Notes: a model not told the origin generated them from the sequence alone. Counted from the first letter of the stretch, positions 9,058-17,748 are shown. The stretch is 43,294 bases of DNA from an uncultured Terriglobus sp. (GCA_937873305.1 CALMOM010000010.1:11824-55117), one strand, 5' to 3'. Numbers and translations: made by a program.

Positions 9058-9663
9058 GGGAACTGCTACACACAGGGACTGACATAGGTTGAGGCGTTAA
9101 GGAAGGGCACAACCTTAGTAACGCAGCGGCAATCCTTCGCTAATTCCAGCAGATGTAGATCGCTAGGTGACCGATAGCTGAACAGGTGCGGCGTAGAACG
9201 ATGAGGCTGAAAAGGAAGGGTTTCAGATTAGTACCTTATTTCCGCACCTGTCACCTGCCTACACTGCTGATAGCAACCTCCACCTGGATCGCCGGTCAGG
9301 AGCAACACCGCTGAAGGGGCAAAGTTCACCCTGAAACGGTGAACGTGGAGGTAGCCGTTATGAAGCGACGGCGGGAAGTTACCCTACCGACGTGCTGCGG
9401 GCTGTTACCGCAGCGATGCTGCTTCTGAAGACGCTCATAGAGCACCTTTAACAGTAGCTCAACCTCAGGCGGCTCTGTTATCCAGACAGGTCGCCTGCAA
9501 CTCTTCTAACGGCCTTGTCGCCTAACCCATTAGACTAGTCAATCTTAAGTCTGTTACAGGCCTTGTACAGCGTCAAGACTTGTATTCGGTCTGCATACAA
9601 ATATCTGTGCGAAGCCAGAAGTAACAGACCCGTGTACCCATAACGCAGAGTCAATCCTAGGCC
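9058..9663. other. Gene-free 606-base interval between convergent genes, with structured-RNA-like repeats
   Basis: No convincing long ORF, tRNA or IS is seen, and base composition is less GC-rich than the flanks. It holds a run of inverted repeats. ACAGGTGCGG (9182-9191) pairs with 9242-9251 and encloses CTGAAA/TTTCAG (9207-9212/9221-9226). ACCTCCAC (9276-9283) pairs with GTGGAGGT (9345-9352) and is extendable by GC past one A-A mismatch. Inside it GTTCACC (9324-9330) pairs with 9338-9344. GCTGCGG (9394-9400) pairs with 9408-9414. The second stem buries the GGAGG placed 8 bases before ATG 9360, which opens a 22-codon ORF ending at 9428. Both neighbours point into the interval, so a transcript here would be independent. 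No known RNA family is matched with confidence. Confidence 0.4.
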
Positions 9664-10101
9664 CTACTGCAGAATCTTCGCCTTCGACGTACTGGTCAGG
9701 CTGAACGTGGAGACGGGCACAAACGGCATGGTCACGGGCATGGAATAGTTGACCTGCACCTGGACGTAATTGCCGGGTGCCTGGCTCCCGTTGGGAAAGG
9801 TGGTACTCACCGACAGGGTGCCGCCCGACAGATTAGGCCAGCCCAGGGATGAGACATACGTGTTGATCTGCGTTGCCGAGGCCTGGCAGGTGGGATTGCT
9901 GCTGGTGGGGCAGGTGGAACCGTGGTACATGGCGTAGCGCGTACCTTCGCGGGCACACTCGGTAATCAGGTTCTTGGCGTAGGCGATGAGGCACATCTCC
10001 ATGAAGCAGAAGAACAGTGTGAACACGATCGGCAGGGTTAGCGCGGTATCCAGCAGCGCTCCGCCCCGTTCGCATCGTAAAGCACGGTACCACGGTTTCA
10101 T
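9664..10101 (-). CDS. TadE-like minor pseudopilin
   Basis: This 145-residue protein has a basic N-terminus followed by one long hydrophobic helix (about residues 15-37), as in TadE/TadF pseudopilins of Tad/Flp pili. The segment G-G-A-L-L-D-T-A-L-T-L-P-I-V-F, then C-A-R-E-G-T-R-Y-A near residues 50-58, is the pattern of this family; most members have Glu where this one has Asp. The rest is Ser/Thr-rich with a few Cys and would lie outside the membrane. Its ATG overlaps the stop of the preceding tadE-like gene by four bases (ATGA). It is the last gene of the left arm of the Tad locus. A longer frame up to 10596 exists but only this part looks like protein. Confidence 0.85.
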   Translation of the reverse strand: MKPWYRALRCERGGALLDTALTLPIVFTLFFCFMEMCLIAYAKNLITECAREGTRYAMYHGSTCPTSSNPTCQASATQINTYVSSLGWPNLSGGTLSVSTTFPNGSQAPGNYVQVQVNYSMPVTMPFVPVSTFSLTSTSKAKILQ

Positions 10102-10577
10102 TGCTGCACCTCCATGACCGACGTGCTGGAGAGCGTCCAGGTGGTGGGAACGCCAGGGCAGCGGATGACTGGCGTGACCTGCAGCGTGGCCAGTACCTGG
10201 ATGAATTGCAGCGCATGGTTGTTGGTGCCGGTGCAGGCAGAGGTGGCGTTGGAAAGGGAACTGTACTGCGTTCCGCCGACGCTCGTAGCGCAGGCGTAGT
10301 AGGTGACAGGTACCACATTCAGCGACGTGGTGAAGTCCGCTACATCGGTTTGCGCCGCGGTCGTGATGCCAATGATATCCACGGCGGTCGTGCTGCTTTG
10401 GCTGCCATACAGGGCACCGGTATGCGCTGCGTTCTCTACCTCGATGGAGGCATAGACCAGGGGCGCGAGTGCGCCCACACCCAGCAGCAACGGGACGCCC
10501 AGCAGGCCGACCATGAGCGCCAGTTCGACCAGGGCGGTGCCGTGATCGCTCTCTGACAACTCCCGCAGACGCTTCAT
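10098..10577 (-). CDS. TadE-like minor pseudopilin
   Basis: This 159-residue protein has an N-terminal G-T-A-L-V-E-L-A-L motif (about residues 13-21) leading into a single hydrophobic helix, typical of TadE pseudopilins, including the conserved Glu of the pilin-type segment. The helix is followed by E-N-A-A-H-T-G-A-L-Y-G, similar to the E-x-A-R-x-G-x-x-Y-G stretch of the family, then a Ser/Thr-rich outer domain with two or three Cys. It overlaps both neighbours by four bases, so the three genes tadG-tadE-tadE are very likely co-translated. It is expected to be processed by the prepilin peptidase CpaA encoded in the other arm. Confidence 0.87.
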   Translation of the reverse strand: MKRLRELSESDHGTALVELALMVGLLGVPLLLGVGALAPLVYASIEVENAAHTGALYGSQSSTTAVDIIGITTAAQTDVADFTTSLNVVPVTYYACATSVGGTQYSSLSNATSACTGTNNHALQFIQVLATLQVTPVIRCPGVPTTWTLSSTSVMEVQQ

Positions 10578-11902
10578 TGCACCATCTTGGCGGCACCGCT
10601 GGACAGGCTGCCTTCGTTGGTGGTGGCGGCCGCCGTCAGTGTTGCGCCGCCGGTCATGGTCAGAGACTTGGCCACAATGCCGGCGGTGACGTTTGCGCCG
10701 CTGCCATTGCCCACGGTCAGGGCTGCACCCGGCAGGTACAGCGAGCCGTTGATGTAGGTGGACGAGCCGCCCTGCAACGAGACGGCGTTGGTGTCGCTGC
10801 TGGGCTGATAGAAGACGAAGCCGTTGTAGCTGCCAACGGTGGGTGCTGTGCCGCCGCTGGAGGTGGTGCCGCCGCCTGCCACCAAATTCACGTTAGCGCC
10901 GTTGTCGATCGTCATCGAAGCGCCATTGGCGAGGTAAAAGAAGACGCCGTTGCCACCCTGGTTCGACTTGTTGTTTGCACCGTACATGAAGTGCAGCTGG
11001 CCGCCGTCGATGACGTAGGTGCCCGGGTTCAGCGTGACCGTGGCACCGTTTCCGCCGACCACCAGGCTGTTGTAGCAGACGACGCTGCTGGGGCTGGATG
11101 GGCCAAGGGTGTAGGTCCCATTGGATCCGTAGCTGCCGCCGTTGGTGGGATCGTTCACGCAGCTGGAGTACTTGGTTGCAGCCGGCATGGTGGGCGAACA
11201 GGCGTTGGCAATGCCGGTGACGATCTTGGTGGTTGGCGTGATGCTGCCGCCGTTGTTGATGTTGCTGCTGTTGTTCCAGTTGGTGCTCACCGTGCCGAGG
11301 GTGAGGGCGTTCAATGTCGAGCCACCCACCACGCTGACAGCATTGGAGCTGTTGGAGTTGTCGACGATGCCGCAGCCGTTGGCATTCAGGTATGTTCCGT
11401 TGCTCAGGTTCAACGTGTTGCCGCCATTGCCGGTCAGGCACACACAGGTGCTGCTGGTGCTGCTGCCGCCCGCCACCGCACTGGCTGCCACGACCGTGGT
11501 GGCCTGCTGGAGAAACGCCTGCATAAAAAACAGCGGGACCGGTTTCGACACCGTGGCCTGCACGTAGGCAGAGCCGGTAAAGTTGCCCGTGGTGGGGCTC
11601 GTGAGGCTTACCGTGGCCGGGTTGGTCGCGGCAGCAGGATCAAACCCGTTCAGCTTTGCGACGGCATTTGCAACCAGCTGCTCGTTTGCCGGGTAGCCGG
11701 AGGAGACCTCATACGCGGCAGCCAGCGCAGCGGCGTCCGCGGACGACTGCGCGCGCCGTCTCAGCTGTTGCAGGTAGCCCACGTCCGCCGCCAGGCCGAT
11801 AAAGCCGATGGCAACCAGTCCCATAAACACGGCGCACAGCACAAGTGTTTGACCATTGTCATTGCTGCGGAACTGTCGCAAGAGCTTTGCTCGTGCCTGC
11901 AT
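10574..11902 (-). CDS. tadG: TadG-like pilus assembly protein
   Basis: This protein has about 442 residues. A basic leader precedes a hydrophobic segment beginning D-N-G-Q-T-L-V-L-C-A-V-F, then A-A-D-V-G-Y-L-Q-Q-L-R-R-R-A-Q-S-S-A-D-A-A-A-L-A; this is the Flp/TadG N-terminal anchor. The remaining roughly 300 residues are rich in Asn, Gly, Ser and Thr and contain repeating L-x-N-G-T-Y / G-x-V-T-L-N-P-G-T-Y units that look like short beta-strand coils, possibly a beta-helix. No von Willebrand A MIDAS motif of classical TadG was seen. The start at 11902 (M-Q-A-R-A-K) was chosen over 11950 because the extra 16 residues lie upstream of a GAGGA. It overlaps the next gene by four bases. Confidence 0.85.
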   Translation of the reverse strand: MQARAKLLRQFRSNDNGQTLVLCAVFMGLVAIGFIGLAADVGYLQQLRRRAQSSADAAALAAAYEVSSGYPANEQLVANAVAKLNGFDPAAATNPATVSLTSPTTGNFTGSAYVQATVSKPVPLFFMQAFLQQATTVVAASAVAGGSSTSSTCVCLTGNGGNTLNLSNGTYLNANGCGIVDNSNSSNAVSVVGGSTLNALTLGTVSTNWNNSSNINNGGSITPTTKIVTGIANACSPTMPAATKYSSCVNDPTNGGSYGSNGTYTLGPSSPSSVVCYNSLVVGGNGATVTLNPGTYVIDGGQLHFMYGANNKSNQGGNGVFFYLANGASMTIDNGANVNLVAGGGTTSSGGTAPTVGSYNGFVFYQPSSDTNAVSLQGGSSTYINGSLYLPGAALTVGNGSGANVTAGIVAKSLTMTGGATLTAAATTNEGSLSSGAAKMVQ

Positions 11903-11962
11903 CCTGATACGGTCCTCGCTAGAGAACACATCGGCCCAACAATGACGCACCGCGAGCAGCTC

Positions 11963-13480
11963 TCAGCGCATGTTGATGCGGCGAAAAAGAACTGTGTGCT
12001 GATCCTGCCATGCAGCGTACCAACCGGGTGTTCGTGACAGCAGATAGGTCAGCGGTGTGTCTTGCTCGAACAGGACGGCGTCAATGCGGTACCGGTCCAG
12101 CACGCGGAGTGGATTCTTGATGCGGACCGTGTCAAGGTAGTCCTCAAAGACGCCGTTGTACTCGAAGATATCGACGCGTGAATCGATAAACACGGGGATG
12201 GCAGGCCGGTTCCACAGGAGGTAGCCTCCCCAGTTGTACTCGTGGAACAGCCTGCTGCTGGATGGCAGCGCATCCAGCGCGGGGAGAGCTGCGACGGGAA
12301 AGCTGTCGGAGAGCACTGGCTGCTTAGCCGCCTGCCTGCGCAGGTTGGTTGCCGCGGATAGCAGCACCAGCGCCATCAGCAGGCTGTTTACCATCAGCGA
12401 TCCGTTGGGTCGCTGGGCGGCTGCGGTGCTGCGCTCGAACGACCGCGCCGCGATTGGTGCTGCCAGCAGGGCAAAGAGGAACAGGAAGCGCTCGTGCAGG
12501 CAACCGGCCAGCAGGGAGCCGGTAAACAGCAGGACTTCGTCTACCGCCCATGCGCGTGGCCTCCAGAGTTGCCGAAGAATCATCAGGAGAACCACGCCCA
12601 CCACAATGGCACCGCGCATGGAGTGGAACTGCAGGCTGCGCCACTCCTCGATGCTGGCTACGTTCAGCGGCTGCCGAAACGCAAAGTTGAACGGGTACGC
12701 CGCCAGCCGCCAGCCCCACGGGTTGCAGAACAGCGCGGGCAGGATGCCAGACAGCGCCAGCAGGAGTGAACGATTTGTCGCGCGGGAGAAAGATTTCGCG
12801 TACAGCGACTCATGCTGGAAGTTGAGCTGGCCTGCCAGCAGCGTCAGCAGCAGCACACCCAGGCCGATGAGCCAGGAGCCATGGCAGTTGATCCAAAGCA
12901 GGTAGAGCGGCGGCAACAGCAATGCGGCTTGCGCTCTGCCCTGCCGCACCCGCTGCAGAAGAATGAGCTGCGCACAAAACAGCAGCCAGCCGAACAGCAG
13001 TGTGCGTGGGCCGAAGGACACGACGGACAGCAATGCAGCGACCGTTGTGGCCGCTATTGCAACCACCATGCTGCGCGAAGCCTCCCGGCACAGGGACAGT
13101 ACGCAGCCAAAGATTAGCAACACCAGCACGGCGCTCACAAGGTACACGCCCGTGAATCCAAGCAGCTGCCAGCCCACGTAGAACGGCAGTTCGGCCAGCC
13201 ACTCGTGGTCAATCCACGGCACGCCAGGCACCGTGAAGGAGAACACGTCGTGCCGCACAAACGCGCGGTGTTGCAGCATCAGTTGCGTGTTGCGCAGGTG
13301 CCACCAGATGTCCGGGTCTGCGGTGGGCCGCGGTATGGCCAGCAGGATGAGTGCGCCCAGCGCCAGGGCCAGCACGGCTTGAAGGTTCACCACGCGGTGC
13401 AGCAGCAGCTGTCGTCCCGGTACCGTCGCCAGTGGCATAGCCGCCGCGGGTGTGCCTACCAGGGTTTCGCTTACGAGCAT
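11963..13480 (-). CDS. Polytopic membrane protein, GT-C-like, first gene of the left Tad arm
   Basis: This 505-residue protein has about ten to twelve hydrophobic segments. The first helix is followed by D-P-D-I-W-W-H-L, an Asp-containing outer loop of the sort seen in GT-C glycosyltransferases, which use polyprenyl-linked sugars, and then P-W-I-D-H-E-W-L-A. A soluble C-terminal part (about 400-505) contains H-E-Y-N-W-G-G-Y-L-L-W and V-F-I-D-S-R-V-D-I. The ATG at 13480 has AAGGA upstream; the open frame continues 274 codons further, but that part is antisense to cpaA. The gene leads an apparent operon with tadG and the two tadE-like genes. Modification of pilins or surface glycans is possible; the function is not established. 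Confidence 0.8.
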   Translation of the reverse strand: MLVSETLVGTPAAAMPLATVPGRQLLLHRVVNLQAVLALALGALILLAIPRPTADPDIWWHLRNTQLMLQHRAFVRHDVFSFTVPGVPWIDHEWLAELPFYVGWQLLGFTGVYLVSAVLVLLIFGCVLSLCREASRSMVVAIAATTVAALLSVVSFGPRTLLFGWLLFCAQLILLQRVRQGRAQAALLLPPLYLLWINCHGSWLIGLGVLLLTLLAGQLNFQHESLYAKSFSRATNRSLLLALSGILPALFCNPWGWRLAAYPFNFAFRQPLNVASIEEWRSLQFHSMRGAIVVGVVLLMILRQLWRPRAWAVDEVLLFTGSLLAGCLHERFLFLFALLAAPIAARSFERSTAAAQRPNGSLMVNSLLMALVLLSAATNLRRQAAKQPVLSDSFPVAALPALDALPSSSRLFHEYNWGGYLLWNRPAIPVFIDSRVDIFEYNGVFEDYLDTVRIKNPLRVLDRYRIDAVLFEQDTPLTYLLSRTPGWYAAWQDQHTVLFRRINMR

Positions 13481-13622
13481 TTGGCATTGTCCTTTTGCGG
13501 CACAGGCGCGCCCCACTCTCCCATCGGCAGGCATCGCGATGGCTTCACGACGTTTCAAGCTGTCCCGTTCTGCGCCGATAGAGGCCAGTGTGCGGCGTCC
13601 GCCGTGCCCGTTGGAGCGCACC

Positions 13623-14171
13623 ATGCATGCAACCCCAAACCTGCTGTACCTCGTGTGTGCCTGCTGCTGTGCGGCGGTGGCCGCGGTCACCGATTGGCGC
13701 AGCCGGCGCATCCCGAACTGGCTGACCGGGCCCGCGTTCCTGTTTGCCCTCCTGCTGCATGGGGCCACCGGCGGCGTGCGCGATGCCGGTCTGGCGTTGC
13801 TGGCAGGCCTCATTGCGGGTGGTGTGTTCCTCGTGTTCTTTCTCGCGGGCGGCATGGGTGCCGGTGACGTCAAGCTGATGGCCGCAGTGGGCACGCTGGC
13901 CGGCCTGCACCCCTTGCGCCACCTGCTGATTGCCACAGCCCTGCTGGGTGCGGTGGCGGCCGTCGTCACGGCACTGCTCAAGGGCCGCTTGCGCGAAATG
14001 GTGGGCAACGCGGGCGCTCTGCTGGCGCACCACCAGGCCCACGGCCTTGTTGCACATCCGGAGTTCAACGTGGGCAACCAGTCCACGCTGCGCCTGCCGT
14101 ACGCCATCCCCATCGCGGGCGGCTGCCTTGCCGTGTTGTTCCTCACTTTCTTTGGAGTGTCCGGTTTATGA
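13623..14171 (+). CDS. cpaA: Prepilin peptidase CpaA/TadV
   Basis: This 182-residue inner-membrane aspartic peptidase cleaves the leader of Flp pilin and the TadE-like pseudopilins. The two catalytic Asp are visible: D24 in T-D-W-R-S-R-R-I-P-N after the first helix and D82 in G-M-G-A-G-D-V-K-L-M, the GxGD signature. The small size, lacking the N-methyltransferase domain of PilD, is as expected for CpaA/TadV. The ATG at 13623 follows GGAG at six bases; the open frame upstream to 13452 is not coding-like. It is the first gene of the right arm of the Tad locus, about 140 bases from the divergent start at 13480, and its stop overlaps the cpaB start (ATGA). Confidence 0.93.
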   Translation: MHATPNLLYLVCACCCAAVAAVTDWRSRRIPNWLTGPAFLFALLLHGATGGVRDAGLALLAGLIAGGVFLVFFLAGGMGAGDVKLMAAVGTLAGLHPLRHLLIATALLGAVAAVVTALLKGRLREMVGNAGALLAHHQAHGLVAHPEFNVGNQSTLRLPYAIPIAGGCLAVLFLTFFGVSGL

Positions 14172-15022
14172 ATGTCAAACGTCTGACACCGCCCCTGCTC
14201 ATGGCACTGGCAGTTTCCAGCGTCTGCACCCTGGCGCTGAGCCGGAAGATAGCCCACGGGGCCGCGCCCATTGCGACGGTTGGCTATGTGGTGCCGGTGC
14301 ACGCCTTTGCCGCCGGAGACGTGCTGAAAGCAGATGGTGTGCAGCTGGCGCAGTGGCCTGAAAACCGCCCCGTGCAGGGTGCTTTTCTGAAAACCACCGA
14401 TGTGGTGGGCCGGGCGCTGCTGTACCCCGTGGACGCCAACCAGCCGCTGACGGACAAGCTGCTGAGCGCACCCGGCGCCGGTCCTGGCCTGGCGGCGCGT
14501 ATTCCCGAGGGCATGCGCGCCATCGCGCTCAAAACAGACGAGGTAATGGGCGTGGCCGGGTTCTTAACACCCGGCTCGCACATTGACGTCCTGGTGACGT
14601 ACCGGACGGACAAGGTGCCCGATCCGCGCACGGTGACCGTTCTGCAGAACGCGGAGGTACTGGCCGCCGGGCAGCAGGTTCAGCCCGATCCGCAAGGCAA
14701 GCCCAGCACGGTCAGCGTCGTCACGCTGCTGCTAGCGCCCCAGGATGCGGAGCGCGCCGTGCTGGCCAGCAGCCAAGGCACCATCCACTTTGTCATGCGC
14801 AGCGGCGCAGACCACGGCCAGTCGCACGACCAGGGGGTGGGCCTGGCGCAGCTGGCTGACCCAAACGCGCCCATGCCGGTGGAGGCTCCGCCCACGCCGG
14901 TGGTTATTGCCGCCAAGCCTGCAGCGCCGCCCGCCGCGCCCAAGCTGCAGCGGCAGTCCACCGTGGAGATCTTTAGCGGTGACAAGCAGAGCACGGCAAC
15001 CTTTACGGACGGAGCCCGATGA
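14168..15022 (+). CDS. cpaB: Flp pilus assembly protein CpaB/RcpC
   Basis: This 284-residue periplasmic protein is anchored by an N-terminal helix. A SAF-type domain (about 38-110: V-P-V-H-A-F-A-A-G-D-V-L, then V-G-R-A-L-L-Y-P-V-D-A-N-Q-P-L) is followed by the RcpC-like region with A-I-A-L-K-T-D-E-V-M-G-V-A-G-F-L-T-P-G and H-I-D-V-L-V-T-Y (about 118-145). A Pro/Ala-rich tail follows. CpaB/RcpC accompanies the secretin and may contact peptidoglycan or the channel. Four-base overlaps with both cpaA and cpaC show a polycistronic unit. Confidence 0.93.
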   Translation: MNVKRLTPPLLMALAVSSVCTLALSRKIAHGAAPIATVGYVVPVHAFAAGDVLKADGVQLAQWPENRPVQGAFLKTTDVVGRALLYPVDANQPLTDKLLSAPGAGPGLAARIPEGMRAIALKTDEVMGVAGFLTPGSHIDVLVTYRTDKVPDPRTVTVLQNAEVLAAGQQVQPDPQGKPSTVSVVTLLLAPQDAERAVLASSQGTIHFVMRSGADHGQSHDQGVGLAQLADPNAPMPVEAPPTPVVIAAKPAAPPAAPKLQRQSTVEIFSGDKQSTATFTDGAR

Positions 15023-16485
15023 CCCGGCGACTACGCAAACACACACACAGCGCCTGGCCCTTGTTGCTGTTGTGCGGCATCGCCCATGGCCAGGCAAAGC
15101 TCGTGACCGATAGCTCGGCAATCCCTGCAACTGAGCCGACAAACATCATCAGCCAGATCCAGACCTCGCTGTTTGCGCCGCCCTCACGCGAGCCGCACCA
15201 GCATGCACCACAGCCCGCCACCGCGCAAAGTGACACCTATGCTGGCGGAACAAGTTCGCGGATGCGGATTCTGCAGCCCGGCCAGAGTGACGTGCTGCAC
15301 ATCCTGGCGGGTCACTCCCTGGTGCTGCACGGCACTGTGCCCATGAAGCGGGTGTATGTGGGTAATCCGCTCATTCTGTCGTCCTTCAACTCAAGCCCCA
15401 CTGACCTGCTGATTACCGCCAAGGACGCTGGCGTCACCAGTCTGGCCGTGTGGGACCAGGGCGGCGGCAGCCAGCTGTACACGGTCTCGGTCGACGTGGA
15501 CCCCACCGAAATGCAAACCGCCGTGGACGGGATGTACCCAGGCGCGGGCATCCAGGTGACAGGCGTGGCAGACCGGCTGCAGCTGAGCGGTGTCGTCCCC
15601 ACGCCTGAGATTGCCGAGGGTCTGGGCAAGCTCGGTGGTAGCTACGCCAAGCAGGTGGCAAACAGCCTGCGTGTCATGCCGGTGATGCCGAAGCAGGTAG
15701 AACTCAAGCTGCAGATTATTGAGGTGGACCGTACCAAGCTGGACCAGTTTGCCGTCAACTTCCTCCGAGGAGGCAGAACATTTGCACAGACAGGTACCGG
15801 TGCGTTTACCAATCCCCTGAACCTAACGATTGGCTGGCTCAAAGAGAGCATGCGTGTCGATATTCAGGCACTTGCGCAGCAGAATGTGCTGCAGATTCTG
15901 GCTGAACCAACGTTGACCACGCTCAGCGGCGGCACGGCCAAGTTTTTATCGGGTGGTGAGTTTCCGGTTCCTGTGGCGCAAAGTATTGCTACAGGCGGAT
16001 CCGCGCCCACGGTCACCATCCAGTTCCGGCCCTACGGCGTGAAGGTAGACTTCCTGCCGCAAATTCAACTGAACGGTACTATCCGGCTCAAGGTGGCGCC
16101 TGAGGTCAGCACGCTTGACTACGGCAATGCCGTAACCCTGTCCGGGTTCACCATCCCTGCTTTGTCCACGCGGCGTGCGGACACGGAGATCGAACTCAAG
16201 GATGGCCAGAGCTTTGTGCTCTCGGGCCTCCTGGACCATCGCACCATCGAGAACCTGGGCCGGGTTCCCGGCATCTCGCGTGTTCCCATTCTTGGCGACG
16301 TCTTCAAATCGAGGAACAACACCCATTCCGTCACAGAGTTGGTCTTCGTCGTGACCGCCAACATCATCGATCCGACGGCGGGTCAGAAGCCAATCGTCAA
16401 GCCTGAACTTGTGTCGCCCTTCATTACGCAACAGGAGTTCGACCAAGAGGTGCACCGCAAGCAGACGAGCAATCCCAACCGGTAG
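15019..16485 (+). CDS. cpaC: Type II/IV secretin CpaC/RcpA of the Tad pilus
   Basis: This 488-residue outer-membrane channel subunit has an N-terminal signal peptide ending near A-H-G-Q-A. An N-terminal pilus domain lies at about 78-160 (V-L-H-I-L-A-G-H-S-L-V-L, K-R-V-Y-V-G-N-P, A-V-W-D-Q). A BON-like segment at about 170-215 follows, and the secretin core carries V-L-Q-I-L-A-E-P-T-L-T-T-L-S-G-G and F-L-S-G-G-E-F-P-V-P. The C-terminal signature is V-P-G-I-S-R-V-P-I-L-G-D-V-F-K-S-R. The ring it forms lets the Flp fibre cross the outer membrane. It starts inside the cpaB stop codon and ends 12 bases before cpaE. Confidence 0.95.
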   Translation: MTRRLRKHTHSAWPLLLLCGIAHGQAKLVTDSSAIPATEPTNIISQIQTSLFAPPSREPHQHAPQPATAQSDTYAGGTSSRMRILQPGQSDVLHILAGHSLVLHGTVPMKRVYVGNPLILSSFNSSPTDLLITAKDAGVTSLAVWDQGGGSQLYTVSVDVDPTEMQTAVDGMYPGAGIQVTGVADRLQLSGVVPTPEIAEGLGKLGGSYAKQVANSLRVMPVMPKQVELKLQIIEVDRTKLDQFAVNFLRGGRTFAQTGTGAFTNPLNLTIGWLKESMRVDIQALAQQNVLQILAEPTLTTLSGGTAKFLSGGEFPVPVAQSIATGGSAPTVTIQFRPYGVKVDFLPQIQLNGTIRLKVAPEVSTLDYGNAVTLSGFTIPALSTRRADTEIELKDGQSFVLSGLLDHRTIENLGRVPGISRVPILGDVFKSRNNTHSVTELVFVVTANIIDPTAGQKPIVKPELVSPFITQQEFDQEVHRKQTSNPNR

Positions 16486-16497
16486 AGCAGGAGCGCT

Positions 16498-17730
16498 ATG
16501 GCAACGACTACAGAAGTACAGGCACCGGTTCTCCAGGCCATCTTTAGCGTGTGCGCCACGCCCGAGGTCAACGACGCCACGCTGGAGGCGACGGATGGCA
16601 TGCCCGGCGCAGAGTTTGCCGGTGAGTTTCAGGAGTACATCACGGCAGAGCGGCGGCCTCAGTTTTCCGCTTTGCTGCGCAATGCACCGTCGACCATCGC
16701 GGTGGTGGACTGCGACCGCAACCCGGAGATGGCGCTGCTGACCATCGAACGGCTGCAGCAGATTTTTAACGGACGCATTCACATGATCGCGGTTTCCGCG
16801 CGGGTGGAAGCGGACTACCTCCTGCGCGCCATGCGGGCGGGCTGCAACGAGTTTCTGCCCAAGCCGCTGACCGGCGTGGAGATGGGCGAGGCCATCCGCC
16901 GCTTCCAGGCCGGCCACATCGGCAGCAAAGGGCCGCAGAGCCTGGGCCGCATCATCTCGTTCTGTGGCGTCAAGGGCGGTGTCGGCGCCACCACCCTGGC
17001 CGTGCACCTGGCCATGCACCTGACCGTGACGCATGGCAAGCGCGTGCTGCTGGTGGACTACAAACACGAGCTTGGACACGTGGCGCTGCACCTGGGTATT
17101 CGCGACAACATTTACAGCATCAACGACCTGGTGCGCAATGTGGACCGACTGGACGCCGACCTGCTGGCAGGCTTTGTGACGCGGCACAAGAGCGGCATGG
17201 ACGTGTTGCCCTCGCCCGACACCTGCGCCAAGGCGCACGAGGACAGCCGCGAGGCGCTGGAGCGCGTAATGGACTACCTCAAGCGCCGCTACGACTTCAT
17301 CCTGCTGGATTCATCGATGCGCTATGGCGCGTCGCTGCAGACGCTGATGGCCGCATCGGAAGAGGTCGCCCTCATCAGCACGCCAGACCTCCCCGCCCTG
17401 CGTGACCTGGCCCGCCACGTGGAGCACATGAACGCCATGACGGACCTGACCAGCAAGCTGCGCGTGGTCATCAACCGCTCCACGTCAGAGGACGCAGTAA
17501 GCTCCGCACAGATCGAATCGTCTGTACGCTGCCCCATCTCGCTGGCCGTACCCAACAATTTCGGTCAGCTGCTGGAGGCGGTCAACGTCGGCGAGCCGAT
17601 CGCGCCCAGCGTGCGCAGCCCGTTTACACAGTCCATGGCACAGTGGGCGGCACGGCTGGCAACGGAAGCACCGCTGGAAGCCCCGGCAGGTGCGGCCAAG
17701 AAGTTCCGCTTCTTTTCCTTCTGGAATTAG
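16498..17730 (+). CDS. cpaE: Pilus assembly ATPase CpaE/TadZ
   Basis: This 410-residue MinD/ParA-type protein positions the Tad machinery, usually at the pole. The N-terminal third (about 55-145) resembles an atypical receiver domain (A-V-V-D-C-D-R-N-P-E and L-P-K-P-L-T-G). It is followed by a deviant Walker A, G-V-K-G-G-V-G-A-T-T (K159 to T166), and an ATPase domain with L-L-V-D-Y-K-H-E and F-I-L-L-D-S-S. The signature Lys and the second Lys of the deviant P-loop region should be checked, since A-T-T replaces the commoner K-T-T, as in many TadZ proteins. An AGGAG lies four bases before the ATG. Confidence 0.93.
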   Translation: MATTTEVQAPVLQAIFSVCATPEVNDATLEATDGMPGAEFAGEFQEYITAERRPQFSALLRNAPSTIAVVDCDRNPEMALLTIERLQQIFNGRIHMIAVSARVEADYLLRAMRAGCNEFLPKPLTGVEMGEAIRRFQAGHIGSKGPQSLGRIISFCGVKGGVGATTLAVHLAMHLTVTHGKRVLLVDYKHELGHVALHLGIRDNIYSINDLVRNVDRLDADLLAGFVTRHKSGMDVLPSPDTCAKAHEDSREALERVMDYLKRRYDFILLDSSMRYGASLQTLMAASEEVALISTPDLPALRDLARHVEHMNAMTDLTSKLRVVINRSTSEDAVSSAQIESSVRCPISLAVPNNFGQLLEAVNVGEPIAPSVRSPFTQSMAQWAARLATEAPLEAPAGAAKKFRFFSFWN

Positions 17731-17748
17731 CGCCGATAGGACCTCCTG

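Noticed and set aside
9276-9352. Possible glycine or c-di-GMP-I (GEMM) riboswitch, because of GCTGAAGGGGCAAA and GGTAGCC
   Set aside because: The CTCTCAGG closing element of glycine riboswitches and the ACGCAAAGC of GEMM are missing, and there is no downstream target gene on the plus strand.
10577-12037. Long plus-strand open frame of 486 codons
   Set aside because: It lies antisense to tadG, has the Gly/Ala/His-rich composition of a shadow frame, no domain, and the tadE-tadG overlaps support the minus strand.
13481-14302. N-terminal extension of the GT-C-like protein by 274 codons
   Set aside because: It is antisense to cpaA and Arg/Pro-rich; a good start with a ribosome-binding site exists at 13480.
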